Notes: a model not told the origin generated them from the sequence alone. DNA of 42,691 nucleotides from F1-20-MAGs119 sp964556145 (GCA_964556145.1 CAZKVD010000004.1:1-42691); one strand, 5' to 3'. Shown: positions 23,104 through 32,892, numbered from the stretch's first letter. Program-made: numbers and translations.

Positions 23104-23948
23104 AAGTCGCGGTGAATGGAAAGCGGCTTTTCTTCGACACGTCCGGATCGGTGCTGACGGCCGGTGAATCGGGACTGGTCGAAAAGCCGACGTTGATTCT
23201 CCTGCACGGAGCGCCGGGAAATTCTGATCACACCGTGTTCAAGCCGATGTTCGAGGAATTGGCCGACGTTGCGCAGGTGATCTACCTCGATCTTGCAGGT
23301 TGCGGTCGAAGCGATGATCCAGTCGACGGTCGCTTCAGTCTGGAGTCCTGGGCTGATGATCTCGTTGGGTTCTGCGATGCGCTCGGTATCGAGAGGCCCA
23401 TTGTTCTGGGAAACTCCGCTGGTGGCATGGTGGCAGCGGTTTACGGAATCCGACACCCGAACCATCCGGGGAAACTGATTCTGTCGAGCACCCAGGCGAA
23501 GTTGAGAGCCGAGCGCTGTCTCGCGGTGTTCGAACGAATCGGTGGTCCCGAAGTTCGAGCAGTGGCTGAAAGGGCGCTTGTGACGCATGGGGATTTCGAC
23601 TCGTTGATGGCATACCGCGACCGATGCATGCCGCTGTACAACCCAACTCCGCAGAAGCCGAAGCGCCATTCGATTTTCCGGCTCGAGTGTGCCGATACTT
23701 TTCACAGACTCGGCGGCATCTGGCATCAGTTGAACTTTCTCGACGACCTTTCCAAGATCAGTTGCCCAACGTTGGTGATGGCAGGCGAGGAAGATCCGGT
23801 GACGCCTATCGCGGACGCCGAAGACATCGCGGGACAAATCAACCCCGCACTGTTGCGGTTCGAGCGATTCGCCAATGCGGGTCACGGAGTCTGGCTCGAC
23901 CGACACGCCGAGGCCTTTGCGGTCATCCGCAGCTTCATCGCGTCGTAG
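23100..23948 (+). CDS. Alpha/beta hydrolase (proline-iminopeptidase-like)
   Basis: A 282-residue alpha/beta-hydrolase. LILLHGAPGNSD forms the oxyanion-hole loop, S106 in GNSAGG is the nucleophile, D232 in AGEEDPVTP the acid and H262 in NAGHGVW the base. The cap between residues 130 and 200 contains RDRCMPLYNP, like the S33 aminopeptidase/lactone-hydrolase group. It is translationally coupled to the amidohydrolase (ATGA), so both probably process one peptide- or amide-like substrate in turn. Confidence 0.85.
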   Translation: MKVAVNGKRLFFDTSGSVLTAGESGLVEKPTLILLHGAPGNSDHTVFKPMFEELADVAQVIYLDLAGCGRSDDPVDGRFSLESWADDLVGFCDALGIERPIVLGNSAGGMVAAVYGIRHPNHPGKLILSSTQAKLRAERCLAVFERIGGPEVRAVAERALVTHGDFDSLMAYRDRCMPLYNPTPQKPKRHSIFRLECADTFHRLGGIWHQLNFLDDLSKISCPTLVMAGEEDPVTPIADAEDIAGQINPALLRFERFANAGHGVWLDRHAEAFAVIRSFIAS

Positions 23949-23991
23949 CGACTTCTGGCCGCGTTGCACCCAAGAACGTGACCTTGCATCT

Positions 23992-24014
23992 GTTCGGTTT
24001 GAGTTCCCCCGAAC
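23992..24014 (+). terminator. Weak hairpin after the hydrolase gene
   Basis: GTTCGG and CCGAAC form a 6-bp stem with an 11-nt loop, 43 nt after the stop and without a T run. It might end the operon before tRNA-Lys; low certainty. Confidence 0.25.
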
Positions 24015-24060
24015 TAGCCTGAGAATCCGGTCGGTTCGGCACCTTGGGCGAGTTTCGCTC

Positions 24061-24074
24061 CGGGTTCGGCTCCG
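24061..24074 (+). repeat. 14-bp direct repeat, copy 2
   Basis: Second exact copy of CGGGTTCGGCTCCG, ending 5 nt before tRNA-Lys. The preceding 14 bases are a degenerate version of the same phrase. Confidence 0.4.
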
Positions 24075-24079
24075 CCCCC

Positions 24080-24152
24080 GCCCCTTTAGCTCAGTCGGTA
24101 GAGCAGCGGACTTTTAATCCGTTGGTCCAGGGTTCGAGCCCCTGAGGGGGCA
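24080..24152 (+). tRNA. tRNA-Lys (TTT anticodon)
   Basis: A 73-nt cloverleaf: acceptor GCCCCTT with AGGGGGC (one T-G pair) and discriminator A; D-arm GCTC/GAGC; anticodon stem GCGGA/TCCGT around CTTTTAA (anticodon TTT); T-arm CAGGG-TTCGAGC-CCCTG. CCA is not encoded. Confidence 0.97.
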
Positions 24153-24172
24153 CTTGTGTTTGGGGTACTCGG

Positions 24173-24748
24173 TCACCATCCGAGTCGAGTCTCTGCGTCC
24201 TTCAACTCGGGAGCAAGAGCAACAAGCAAGTTGAAAATGTCCTTGCGTTGGCGCGAGTTCAGGCCGTTGGCGTCTCCCATGATTTGGGAGCCCTGAAGGA
24301 CCAACTGAATCACGAGGGCGAACGTGCGGGCCGTGCGCTTGTCAATGTGGTTGACCTCGGCAATTCGGTCAGCGATGCGCATGTAGATGGAGCGATCGCT
24401 GTCGAAGATGCCGGGGTCGAGACCCTCGTCAATGAGGTGGTTCACGATTCGAAGCCGAAGTGCGACGTCGGGGTTGTTCAGGAGAATCGGAAAGATTTCT
24501 GTGAGGGGTCTTTCAGCGACAGCGTCGACGATTTGTCTCATCAGCCGATTCGAGACTGCGAGGAGGAGCTCGTTGCGCGAACCGAAGTAGCGCTTGAGGT
24601 GCATGGTCTGCAGGCCCGCAGCCGATGCAATGTCACGGACCGTCAACTTCGCGATCGGTCCGGCCCGACCAAGCTCGATGACGGCAGCTATCAGCCGCTC
24701 GGCACCCTCATCTCGGGGAATGCGCGTGCCAGCTGTTTTGTTAGCCAT
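24173..24748 (-). CDS. TetR-family transcriptional regulator
   Basis: A 191-residue TetR-type repressor. The N-terminal DNA-binding domain includes AERLIAAVIELGRAGPIAKLTVRDIASAAGLQTMHLKRYFGSR in segments typical of TetR helices 1-4, with the recognition helix around GLQTMHLKRYF and the final SRNELLLAV. The C-terminal ligand domain is divergent. ATG at 24748 (MANKTAGT) is chosen; a TTG 16 codons earlier is possible. It lies 51 nt downstream of the phytanoyl-CoA dioxygenase-like gene on the same strand and may regulate it. Confidence 0.83.
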   Translation of the reverse strand: MANKTAGTRIPRDEGAERLIAAVIELGRAGPIAKLTVRDIASAAGLQTMHLKRYFGSRNELLLAVSNRLMRQIVDAVAERPLTEIFPILLNNPDVALRLRIVNHLIDEGLDPGIFDSDRSIYMRIADRIAEVNHIDKRTARTFALVIQLVLQGSQIMGDANGLNSRQRKDIFNLLVALAPELKDAETRLGW

Positions 24749-24799
24749 TCCATATTGTTTAGCAAGCCCTGTAATCCCGCACCTTTTAGATAGCAACCA

Positions 24800-25666
24800 T
24801 CAGTGAGCTTGTTGCCAGGGCGGAACCGGACGCAAGCGGGGATACCACGGACTGCGCAGCGGGTCACCGTGCGTCAGTTGCAGAGAGAGGCCGGGTGTCA
24901 GCGGCACGGTTGGTTTGCCCGGCGGGCGGGGTGCGTAGACGATGTCCTCGCCGTACATGCGAATGGTGATGGCGCGTCGACTGCTGTTGGGTCCGGTGGG
25001 TCCACCACCGTGAAGAGTCGCGGGGTGGGCGAGGATGATGTCGCCCGGTGTGATGTCCCACGAGACGATGTCCCACGCGCTGCGGTTCGCTTCGATGTCG
25101 GGTAGCGGCGGGTACTCGCTGCCGAAGTAGGGAAGCGTGGGGTCTTCGGTGACTCGGCGTGGGTTGAATCCGTCGTAACGGGTGCCGCGGTGCGTGCCGC
25201 GAACGTATTCGAGACACTCGCTTGCCGGGAGAGGGTCGAGGCTGATCCATGCCGAGGCGATCATCGTGCCTTCCATCGGCCAATAGGGAAGATCTTGATG
25301 CCACGGGGTGCGCCCGCCATTCGGTCCCTTGACAAACCATTCGTCGGAGTACAACCAAATGTCGGGCGAACCGAGAAGCACGGCCATCATGTCGGCGACG
25401 GGCGAGTCGTACATGAAGCGTTGGAGTTCGGGCGACACCTCGGTGTTGCGAACGAGTTCGATGAACTCGTTCTCGGTGCCGTCATAGAAGAGGTGCTTTT
25501 TCTGACCGCTGTCTCCCATGACACGGTCGAGCCCGAGTTGCAGGAGGAGCAGCCACTCGGGATGAAGTGCCTGGCGCAGAATTGCGACGCCATCACGAGC
25601 GTAGGTGTCACGCACCTCGGGTGTGATCAGTGCAACTGCTTGTTCCGTGGTTGTTGGTGCCCCCAT
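24800..25666 (-). CDS. Phytanoyl-CoA dioxygenase (PhyH) family protein
   Basis: A 288-residue 2-oxoglutarate/Fe(II)-dependent dioxygenase-like protein. The iron-binding facial triad is visible as H123-x-D125 (PWHQDLPYWP) and H219 (HPATLHGGG); R231 following SSR is the likely 2-oxoglutarate anchor. AWISLDPLPASECLEYVRGTH is a typical core strand pair. Members hydroxylate CoA esters, small alkaloids and natural-product intermediates; the substrate is not evident. ATG at 25666 has TAATCT 6 nt upstream. It is followed by the TetR gene and is divergent from the giant lipoprotein. Confidence 0.87.
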   Translation of the reverse strand: MGAPTTTEQAVALITPEVRDTYARDGVAILRQALHPEWLLLLQLGLDRVMGDSGQKKHLFYDGTENEFIELVRNTEVSPELQRFMYDSPVADMMAVLLGSPDIWLYSDEWFVKGPNGGRTPWHQDLPYWPMEGTMIASAWISLDPLPASECLEYVRGTHRGTRYDGFNPRRVTEDPTLPYFGSEYPPLPDIEANRSAWDIVSWDITPGDIILAHPATLHGGGPTGPNSSRRAITIRMYGEDIVYAPRPPGKPTVPLTPGLSLQLTHGDPLRSPWYPRLRPVPPWQQAH

Positions 25667-25672
25667 GTGGCG

Positions 25673-25678
25673 AGATTA
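25673..25678 (-). promoter_or_regulatory. Leaderless -10 box (TAATCT) of the PhyH gene
   Basis: Minus-strand TAATCT followed by 6 nt and the ATG at 25666, in a 67-bp divergent intergenic region. Confidence 0.5.
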
Positions 25679-25721
25679 GGTCGGGTGACGGGGGCGCAGT
25701 GACTCAGCCTGAATCGTTGTT

Positions 25722-25727
25722 TAGGAT
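25722..25727 (+). promoter_or_regulatory. Leaderless -10 box (TAGGAT) of the giant lipoprotein
   Basis: TAGGAT followed by 6 nt and the GTG at 25734. It fixes the GTG start. Confidence 0.5.
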
Positions 25728-25733
25728 CAATCC

Positions 25734-28700
25734 GTGAAAAGCCGTCGTCTGCATCGTGTCGTTGGTCTTGTCGTCGCAGGAGCCGTCGCGCTTGCTGCTT
25801 GTGGCGGTGAATCGGCAGACCGCGACCGGAACGTCGATGCAGTTCCGGCAACGGCCGTGGCCAGCGGGCCGCAGGGCCGCGACCTCACGTTCACCGAAAC
25901 TTTTGCCGACGGCTCGAACAAGGGCGCGGGCACGACGGCCTCGTGGGGCGAGACCCCCGGAGCGCTGACCATGAAGTCGTTGGGTATCGATGAAGGATTG
26001 GCATTCGACAAGGTGTCGTGGCCTGCGTTGGTCGGCGCTCTTTCAACCGGCGACGCGAGACGGTACGTGGGCGCGAGCGAGTACATCTATTCGCCAAGCG
26101 ACAAGCGCGGCCTTGTTGTTCTTCGCGCTGAGGTGGAAGAGATGGGTCTCGGGTCCACGCCTGCGACACGGTTGCGTGGTCAATCGGGAACGGTGGCCGG
26201 GACATTCGATGACGTCATGCAGGCCGACCTCGACAACGACGGTTTGCCTGAAACGATCATCGCCAAGTCGGCCGCCAGCGAAATTGAAATCACCGATGGT
26301 GCCGGCAGCAAGACCGTCGTCAGCGGAATTGACGATGACGAATACATCCGTGAGCGTTTTGTGGTCGCCGACTTCACCGCCGATGGGTTGCCCGACATTG
26401 CAAGGGTTGGTCGGCGGGTGGTCTTACTGGCCCAGCTGGCATCAACCGATGGTTCGATCAAGTTCAACGAACCTGCGAAGGCTGAAGTTGACGGTCGCGG
26501 AAGTCTTGGTTCACAACCATATTCACTGTCGGCCGGAGATCTGAATGGCGATGGTCGTGCAGATCTGGTCTTCACCGGGATGTCCGGCACAACAAGCAAC
26601 GAGTTGACGTTCCTCATCGCCGATGCACGCGAAGTCGGCAAGTTCAAAAGTGAACGGGTCGATGTGAGAGGTGTGACCGGTGGAATTCGCAATGTCGAAG
26701 TTGCCGACATTGATGGAATGCCGGGGAACGAAGTTCTCGTTGTCACCCGTGAGAACGGCGTTGTTCACGTCACGCGTACCGGCTCTGCCACCCTCGTTCC
26801 ATCGGTTGAATTGACCACTCCCGAAGAGAATTTCGCCTTTGCCGCAAGCAGCGGCGATGTGAATGCAGATGGTGTTGCTGACGTCGCATACCTCGATGGA
26901 ATCGGCCGGATTTTTGTGCGGTTGGGCGTACGCGGTGGTTCGTGGGCAAATGATCGTGCCGCAATCAACCTGCCGGGAGCGATTGCAAGTCCCGCCAGCG
27001 CATCGGTTCGCATCCGTGACGTCAATGGTGACGGTCGAAATGACGTCAGCATCATCAGCGGTACGGCAGTCGACAATTTTGTCGCGCGTGCAACAAACGC
27101 GGCCGGAACCATGCGGATGACCGACCAGCACGATGTCGACAATGACTCGAGTTACGGGCGCTCGGTGTTGGCCGAATTTGTGGACGTGAATCTCGATGGT
27201 CGCCGCGACGTCATCATGTGTTCGCAGGAATACAGGCGTGCCTGTTACGTCAATCTTCATTCGGGCAGCCGTACGAATCCCTACGGCCAGGCCACCCCGA
27301 TCGTCATCGGCGACATGGCCAGCGCCATCTCAGACATTGCGGTCGGCGACGTGACCGGCGATGGCTGGCCCGACCTCGCAATTGCCTCGGGCAAGACGAT
27401 CATGATTCTCGGTAACTCGCGTCGACCATCGACGCCGTTCGCTCGCCTCGGAATCGAGCAGAGCGTCGTGCTGACCAAGAACGTGAGGTCGATTGCCATT
27501 GCAGAACTGACGGGTGACGCGTACGTCGATGTGGTTGTCGGCTTCACGCAGGGCCTCTCGGTTTTGAAGGGTGCTGCCCGATCCGTTGATCCAACAACCG
27601 GCTTGCCGACGTACGTCTCGACAACGGAGACCGTCATCGGCACCACCGCCGTTGTCGACGACCTGTATCCGGCCGATCTCGACGGAAACAATCCGATCGA
27701 CTTCGTTGGTCCCGATGGCGGAACCGTGAGGAACTGGGTCAGACAGGGAAGCAGCTGGTCGAGTGATCCAGCGCCGGTTTCTTTCCCGTCGAACCAAACG
27801 TCGAGGCCTGTCAAGCCGGTCATTGCCGACTTCACCGGCGATGGTCGCGTCGACGCGGTCACTGTCAATGATGCCCAACTTGTCGGTGGCAAACCGGTTG
27901 TGCAATTCGCCGCAGGCAAGAAAGGTCGAGGTGGTTTCTACGCCCGCGAGGTGATTGGGGAGTTGCCGAAGTCCTCGTTCGTCATTGATGGGTCGCGGGC
28001 ACTCGATTTGAACTTCGATGGATTGACGGATCTTGCCGTGCCGGTTCGCTTGGGTACCCGCGTCGCCATTTATGGAATCATCAACCAAACGAGTGGCGGA
28101 ACAGCGTCGTTCGCTCAGACTGCAGTCGAGTTCGCGTCGGTTTCGGTGGGTAATTCAGGCTTGGTTGCCGTGTACCCGGACTTCATGAATGCGGATCGCA
28201 TCATCGACATGATGATCGTGGGCGAGAAGAACTACCGCTTCGAACTTTCCCCCATGGCGTCGGGGCCAATCGTGTACTCGGCGGTGGATGCGAACGTGAC
28301 TCTTGGTGGCCGACAAGTAGAGGGCTTGTATCCGATGAACGGCGATGCCGCATCGGCACCATCTGTTGTCGCAACGTCAACTCAGACGACAAAGAGGGGA
28401 CAAGCTGCGGTCGTGTTGAAAGGCGAGAGAGTTGCCGGCAGGTTCAGTCACTTTCCCGCTGCGCTCGGACCCCAGGACAGACCCATCACCGTCGCGGCGA
28501 CCGGGCGGCTCGACTCCGACGCATTCGATGACGTTGTTGTTTCACGTCGATTCGGGATCGACATTTACACGGCCTCGAACTCTGCCAACTGGGGAAAGGT
28601 CCAAGCACTGTCCCCGAGTGAGGAAATTTTCGATCTCTCGATCGGGCGATTGACCACCGATGGTCATGCCGACGTCGTGGCGGCGACCAAGAACACGCGC

Positions 28701-31700
28701 AGTACGCGACGTCCCGGGAATCCAAACAACGAACCGTACGTGTTCTTGGTGCCCGCAGATCGCCTTGACGTCGTCGACATCAACGGCGATGGATTGGACG
28801 ACGTCGTCACCTTGAAACAGGAACGACTCAACGTTTATTTGGCGATCAACGGGCCACAAATTCTTCCAAACTCGCCGAGTCTTGAGATCGACCTTCTTCA
28901 ATCGCGCCTGGAGTCGGGTCCGTACGGTTCGGGCCTGATTGTTGATGACGTCAGCGGCGACGGCATGGTCGACGCTCTGATTTCGACGGGAGGCGGTCAG
29001 GTCATCGTATTGAACGGTCCGCTTTCCGAATCCACCAAGGTCGGAGCGACGAATCTCGTGTTGAACGACAACCTGTGGCAGATGCAGCTCATGGATGTGA
29101 ACGCCGACGGTCTGCGGGACATCGTTGGTGTCAAACGACCCGGCGAGAAACCCGTTGCGTACCTGAACTCGGGCAATCCCGGGCAACTCTTCAACGCAAA
29201 GCGCACCTTCGATGTGTCATTCGCGCAGATTGCGGCGGCCGGACTTGGTGCGATCGATCTGAATCGTGACGGACTCGACGACATCGTCGTTGGCACGGCT
29301 GCAGTCGGATACTCCGAGTCGGGTTCGTTGAAGTCGTACCTTGCATCAGTCGGGGGGATCTATGGAACGAGTCCGCGTATTGCGGTGTCAAAGCCCCTCA
29401 CCGATCCGACCCAGCGCGACTACATCGAAAAAGTCACGTTGACCGCGACGGCGACAACGCCCGCGGGTTCATCGGTTTCATTTGAGATGACCAACAACGG
29501 CACCGATTGGTACGCCGTCGAATCCGGGAAGTCGTTCACCTTTCCGTCGAACGGTGCGGCACTTGCGTGGCGGGCGAAATTGGCGTCCGCTACAGGCGCC
29601 GTGGCGCCAACGGTGACGAAGGTTGTTGTCGCGGCACGCGCTTACGTGCCGCCCGCGCCCGTCGCAAGCGCTCAGGCCGTAACCGGCGATGCTTCGTTGA
29701 CCGTTCAGTGGGTTCCCGGACCGGCGGCATCGGGTGGTGTCGTGAAGACGTACAAGGTCGTCGACCCCGAAGCCGACGAGGTGAAGTGCGTGACGACAGA
29801 AACGATGTGCGTCGTCAGCGGACTGCAGAACGGCAAGACGTACGCACTCCGCGTCATTGCCGAGAACCCGGCCGGGGCCGTAGTCACGCAGGTGACGGGG
29901 CAACTCACCCCGACTGCATTGCCGACTGCGCCCGGAAAACCGGTGTTGAAGCCCATCGAAGGCGGCTTTGAAGTGTCGTGGAAGGCCCCGTCCAACGCAT
30001 CAACCGACGCACTGGTCGAGCGTTACGTGGTGAAGTTCCCCCTCGTCGACAAGGAGTGCGTCTCGACAACCACGACCTGCACGGTGACGGGTCTTGTGCC
30101 CGGCACGTCGTATGTCGCAACGGTTGCGGCGGCCAACGTGCGCGGCCAAGGCGCGTGGTCGGCCATGTCCGATCCGGCCGCACCCTTGGGCCGTCCGACC
30201 ATCGTCAGTGCCCTTGCCTCGCAGGTGTCGGTCAGTCCCACGCTTGGCGGATTCCGAGTCAGCGTTCCGAACGGTTTGTTCTCGACGACGGGGACGGGTA
30301 TTTCCGAATTGAAACTGTTGATCGATGGCCAGGTTGTCTGTTCGACAAAGAAGTCAACGGCCGAGCAACCGTGTGGCACCGCAAGCACCGAGCTGTTCCT
30401 GGTGTCGGGCCTGTCAAAGTCGGGCGATGGTTCGGCGTTCGAGTCGCAAAAGACGTACGAATTCAGTCTGGTCGGAGTCAACGAAGCCGGCGAGAGCCAA
30501 CCTTCACCGGCGATCAGCGCCACGTATCTGGGCAACATCGTCGACTTCGCGCCAACCGTTCAGGTGGGCGATGGTCAATTGACCGTGTCATGGACACCGC
30601 CGGCCAATGCGGGACCCAATTTCACCGTCACCGTGCCGCATCCCGGTGACGAGCCATGCGTGGTGACGGGTACCGGCACCACATCGTGTGTCATCGACGG
30701 GCTCACGAACGGTTCGCTCGTGACGACGAATTACGCCGCGTCGAACGGTTTCAGTGAGGTCACGGGTTCGGTCTTGGGTGTTCCGGCACCGATCCCCGGC
30801 AAGGTGGGCGAACTGGCGGTCGCGACGGATGGTGCCCAGGTGGCGGTCAAGTGGACTGCCCCAGACAACGCGGTCGAAGCGCGGGTGTCGGGATACGAAG
30901 TGACGCTGAGCCCGGGCGGCAAAAAGTGCGAGGTGGCCGTCGACGCCATGCTGTCATGCGACTTCACTGGTGTCAGCCGGGGTCAGTCGTACACGGTTGA
31001 AGTGATTGCAAACGGGGCTGCGGGCAGCGGTGCGAAGTCGAGCAAGTCGATCGTCGCAGCAACGGCTCCGGGCCGCGTGATGTTCGATCCCATCATGATT
31101 GCTGAGACGAGCATCGTCCTCACATGGGACCCGCCGATCGACAATGGTGGTTCGGAGATCGTTGGCTACGACGTTCTCGTCGATGGGGAGACACTCACGA
31201 TTACCTCTCCGTCGGTGACGTTGGGTGATCTGAGTCCCGGACGGATGTACAGCGTGACGGTGGCCGCCAAAACCGCAGCGGGCTATGCGGGTGAAGGTAC
31301 GACGGTGCAAGTCAGGCCGATGGGCATGCCGGGTGCACCGAAGATTGTGTCAGTCGAGCAATCTGCCGACAGCATCCTTCTGAACGTGAAGGCACCGACA
31401 CGAAACGGTGGCAGTGCAATCGTCGCCTACGACTGTGTCGTCACGCGCGGTTCGGCCAAGGTCGTGGTGGAGTACTCGTGTGGCGGGCCGGATGGTTCGG
31501 TCGTCGTTCCTCGAGGGGATGCAGCAGCGGGCACGAAATTCGACATCGCGGTGATCGCCCGCAACGAGCTGTTGCCGGGTGAACCGACTGAACCCACGGT
31601 TGTTGTGTTGGCCGACAAGCCGGGACAAATCGGCAGCATGTCAATGGCTGCTTCCGCGGATGGACTGTCGTACGAACTCACATTCGATGCGCCGGGCGAC

Positions 31701-32882
31701 GGTGGTTCACCGATCACCGGATACGAGCTGCGGGTTGTCAACGCGATCACCGGTGAGCAACTGCAGGCAGCATCGACCAGCGCAAGCAACCGACGTTTCG
31801 TCGTGGCACCTCCGTTCGGCGTGTCGGTTCGTGTTCTCGTGTCTGCGGTCAATGCAATTGGGGCCGGGCCAGCTGCATCGCCGTTCGGAACGCTGCTCGT
31901 GTACGGGCCGCCGAGCGAACCCAAGATCTCGAAGCTTTTCGCGGGTGATGGCGAGGTGTACGTCGAGTGGGACGTGCCGGCGTCGACCGGTGGCGCCGTG
32001 ATCGAGGCATACACCGTCGAGGCTGTTGCCGAGTCGGGTACGTTCCTGCCTTCGAGCATCGAAATTGTCGATGGCTTCCGCGGCGCGGTGTTCCGTGGAC
32101 TCGAAAACGGGGTTGTCTACCGAATCCTCGTCACGGTCTCCACCGCAGGTGGAGATACGACATCGACATCCGATCCGATCGTGCCGATCGGCCCACCCTG
32201 GGCACCGTCGATCTTCGTCGATGCCATCGGCGATGGTTTTGCCGATGTCAGGTGGGACGTGCCCGTGAGTACGGGCGGCCTGCCCATCGATGAATACGTC
32301 ATCACGACAACGCCCGAGGGCGGCAAGTGCGAGGCGGTCGACAATCGCTGTCGCATGACGGGCCTGAAGAACGGTGTCGGTTACGTGGTGAACATCGCCG
32401 CGAGAACGCAGTGGGGACTTGGTCCCGAGGGAATCTCGCGGTCGTTCACTCCACTCGCGGTTGAAGTGCCTGCAGCCGATGCGAAGACTTCGGGCCCGAG
32501 CGACCAACCTGCACGCGTGATTGTGCCCAACCTGTCGATCGTCGGCGGGGAGGGCGCCACGAGTAGCCGAACCGGTGCTGGTACGACAGCGACGACGGTT
32601 GTGCCGCCGACGACCTCATCAACGACCGGAGCGCCTCGGTTGTTGGTCGGACAAAAGGTTGCTCTCCGTGCGCTGTTGGCGGCCTTCAAGGTGAAGCTGC
32701 CCGCGGGTGCGGTGGCATTGCTCGATGTCAAGACTGCGGCGAGCAAGCCGTGTGCAGTGACGAAGCGTTTCGTGACCGGACGGTCGGCAGGACAATGTCG
32801 CTTCACGATTCTGGTTCAGCCGAAGAAGGGCAAGGCCAAGCGCGTGAACGTTAACGTCGAGGTGGTTGCCGCCAAGGGTTAG
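25734..32882 (+). CDS. Giant lipoprotein: FG-GAP repeats plus about ten fibronectin type III domains
   Basis: A 2382-residue surface lipoprotein. The signal and lipobox LAAC place the lipidated Cys near residue 24. Residues of about 130-1210 carry some fourteen FG-GAP/VCBS calcium motifs, for example DLNGDGRAD, DVNGDGRND, DINGDGLDD and DLNRDGLDD, enough for two seven-bladed propellers. From about 1300 to 2240 come about ten fibronectin type III domains, several with a Cys pair around a short loop (VKCVTTETMCVV, KKCEVAVDAMLSC). A Thr/Ser/Pro linker with TTATTVVPPTTSSTT leads to a C-terminal Lys/Val-rich module with two Cys. Probably an adhesin or glycan/matrix-binding protein. Convergent with the EthD-like gene, 10 nt away. 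Confidence 0.85.
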   Translation: MKSRRLHRVVGLVVAGAVALAACGGESADRDRNVDAVPATAVASGPQGRDLTFTETFADGSNKGAGTTASWGETPGALTMKSLGIDEGLAFDKVSWPALVGALSTGDARRYVGASEYIYSPSDKRGLVVLRAEVEEMGLGSTPATRLRGQSGTVAGTFDDVMQADLDNDGLPETIIAKSAASEIEITDGAGSKTVVSGIDDDEYIRERFVVADFTADGLPDIARVGRRVVLLAQLASTDGSIKFNEPAKAEVDGRGSLGSQPYSLSAGDLNGDGRADLVFTGMSGTTSNELTFLIADAREVGKFKSERVDVRGVTGGIRNVEVADIDGMPGNEVLVVTRENGVVHVTRTGSATLVPSVELTTPEENFAFAASSGDVNADGVADVAYLDGIGRIFVRLGVRGGSWANDRAAINLPGAIASPASASVRIRDVNGDGRNDVSIISGTAVDNFVARATNAAGTMRMTDQHDVDNDSSYGRSVLAEFVDVNLDGRRDVIMCSQEYRRACYVNLHSGSRTNPYGQATPIVIGDMASAISDIAVGDVTGDGWPDLAIASGKTIMILGNSRRPSTPFARLGIEQSVVLTKNVRSIAIAELTGDAYVDVVVGFTQGLSVLKGAARSVDPTTGLPTYVSTTETVIGTTAVVDDLYPADLDGNNPIDFVGPDGGTVRNWVRQGSSWSSDPAPVSFPSNQTSRPVKPVIADFTGDGRVDAVTVNDAQLVGGKPVVQFAAGKKGRGGFYAREVIGELPKSSFVIDGSRALDLNFDGLTDLAVPVRLGTRVAIYGIINQTSGGTASFAQTAVEFASVSVGNSGLVAVYPDFMNADRIIDMMIVGEKNYRFELSPMASGPIVYSAVDANVTLGGRQVEGLYPMNGDAASAPSVVATSTQTTKRGQAAVVLKGERVAGRFSHFPAALGPQDRPITVAATGRLDSDAFDDVVVSRRFGIDIYTASNSANWGKVQALSPSEEIFDLSIGRLTTDGHADVVAATKNTRSTRRPGNPNNEPYVFLVPADRLDVVDINGDGLDDVVTLKQERLNVYLAINGPQILPNSPSLEIDLLQSRLESGPYGSGLIVDDVSGDGMVDALISTGGGQVIVLNGPLSESTKVGATNLVLNDNLWQMQLMDVNADGLRDIVGVKRPGEKPVAYLNSGNPGQLFNAKRTFDVSFAQIAAAGLGAIDLNRDGLDDIVVGTAAVGYSESGSLKSYLASVGGIYGTSPRIAVSKPLTDPTQRDYIEKVTLTATATTPAGSSVSFEMTNNGTDWYAVESGKSFTFPSNGAALAWRAKLASATGAVAPTVTKVVVAARAYVPPAPVASAQAVTGDASLTVQWVPGPAASGGVVKTYKVVDPEADEVKCVTTETMCVVSGLQNGKTYALRVIAENPAGAVVTQVTGQLTPTALPTAPGKPVLKPIEGGFEVSWKAPSNASTDALVERYVVKFPLVDKECVSTTTTCTVTGLVPGTSYVATVAAANVRGQGAWSAMSDPAAPLGRPTIVSALASQVSVSPTLGGFRVSVPNGLFSTTGTGISELKLLIDGQVVCSTKKSTAEQPCGTASTELFLVSGLSKSGDGSAFESQKTYEFSLVGVNEAGESQPSPAISATYLGNIVDFAPTVQVGDGQLTVSWTPPANAGPNFTVTVPHPGDEPCVVTGTGTTSCVIDGLTNGSLVTTNYAASNGFSEVTGSVLGVPAPIPGKVGELAVATDGAQVAVKWTAPDNAVEARVSGYEVTLSPGGKKCEVAVDAMLSCDFTGVSRGQSYTVEVIANGAAGSGAKSSKSIVAATAPGRVMFDPIMIAETSIVLTWDPPIDNGGSEIVGYDVLVDGETLTITSPSVTLGDLSPGRMYSVTVAAKTAAGYAGEGTTVQVRPMGMPGAPKIVSVEQSADSILLNVKAPTRNGGSAIVAYDCVVTRGSAKVVVEYSCGGPDGSVVVPRGDAAAGTKFDIAVIARNELLPGEPTEPTVVVLADKPGQIGSMSMAASADGLSYELTFDAPGDGGSPITGYELRVVNAITGEQLQAASTSASNRRFVVAPPFGVSVRVLVSAVNAIGAGPAASPFGTLLVYGPPSEPKISKLFAGDGEVYVEWDVPASTGGAVIEAYTVEAVAESGTFLPSSIEIVDGFRGAVFRGLENGVVYRILVTVSTAGGDTTSTSDPIVPIGPPWAPSIFVDAIGDGFADVRWDVPVSTGGLPIDEYVITTTPEGGKCEAVDNRCRMTGLKNGVGYVVNIAARTQWGLGPEGISRSFTPLAVEVPAADAKTSGPSDQPARVIVPNLSIVGGEGATSSRTGAGTTATTVVPPTTSSTTGAPRLLVGQKVALRALLAAFKVKLPAGAVALLDVKTAASKPCAVTKRFVTGRSAGQCRFTILVQPKKGKAKRVNVNVEVVAAKG

Positions 32883-32892
32883 GCGGCAACCA

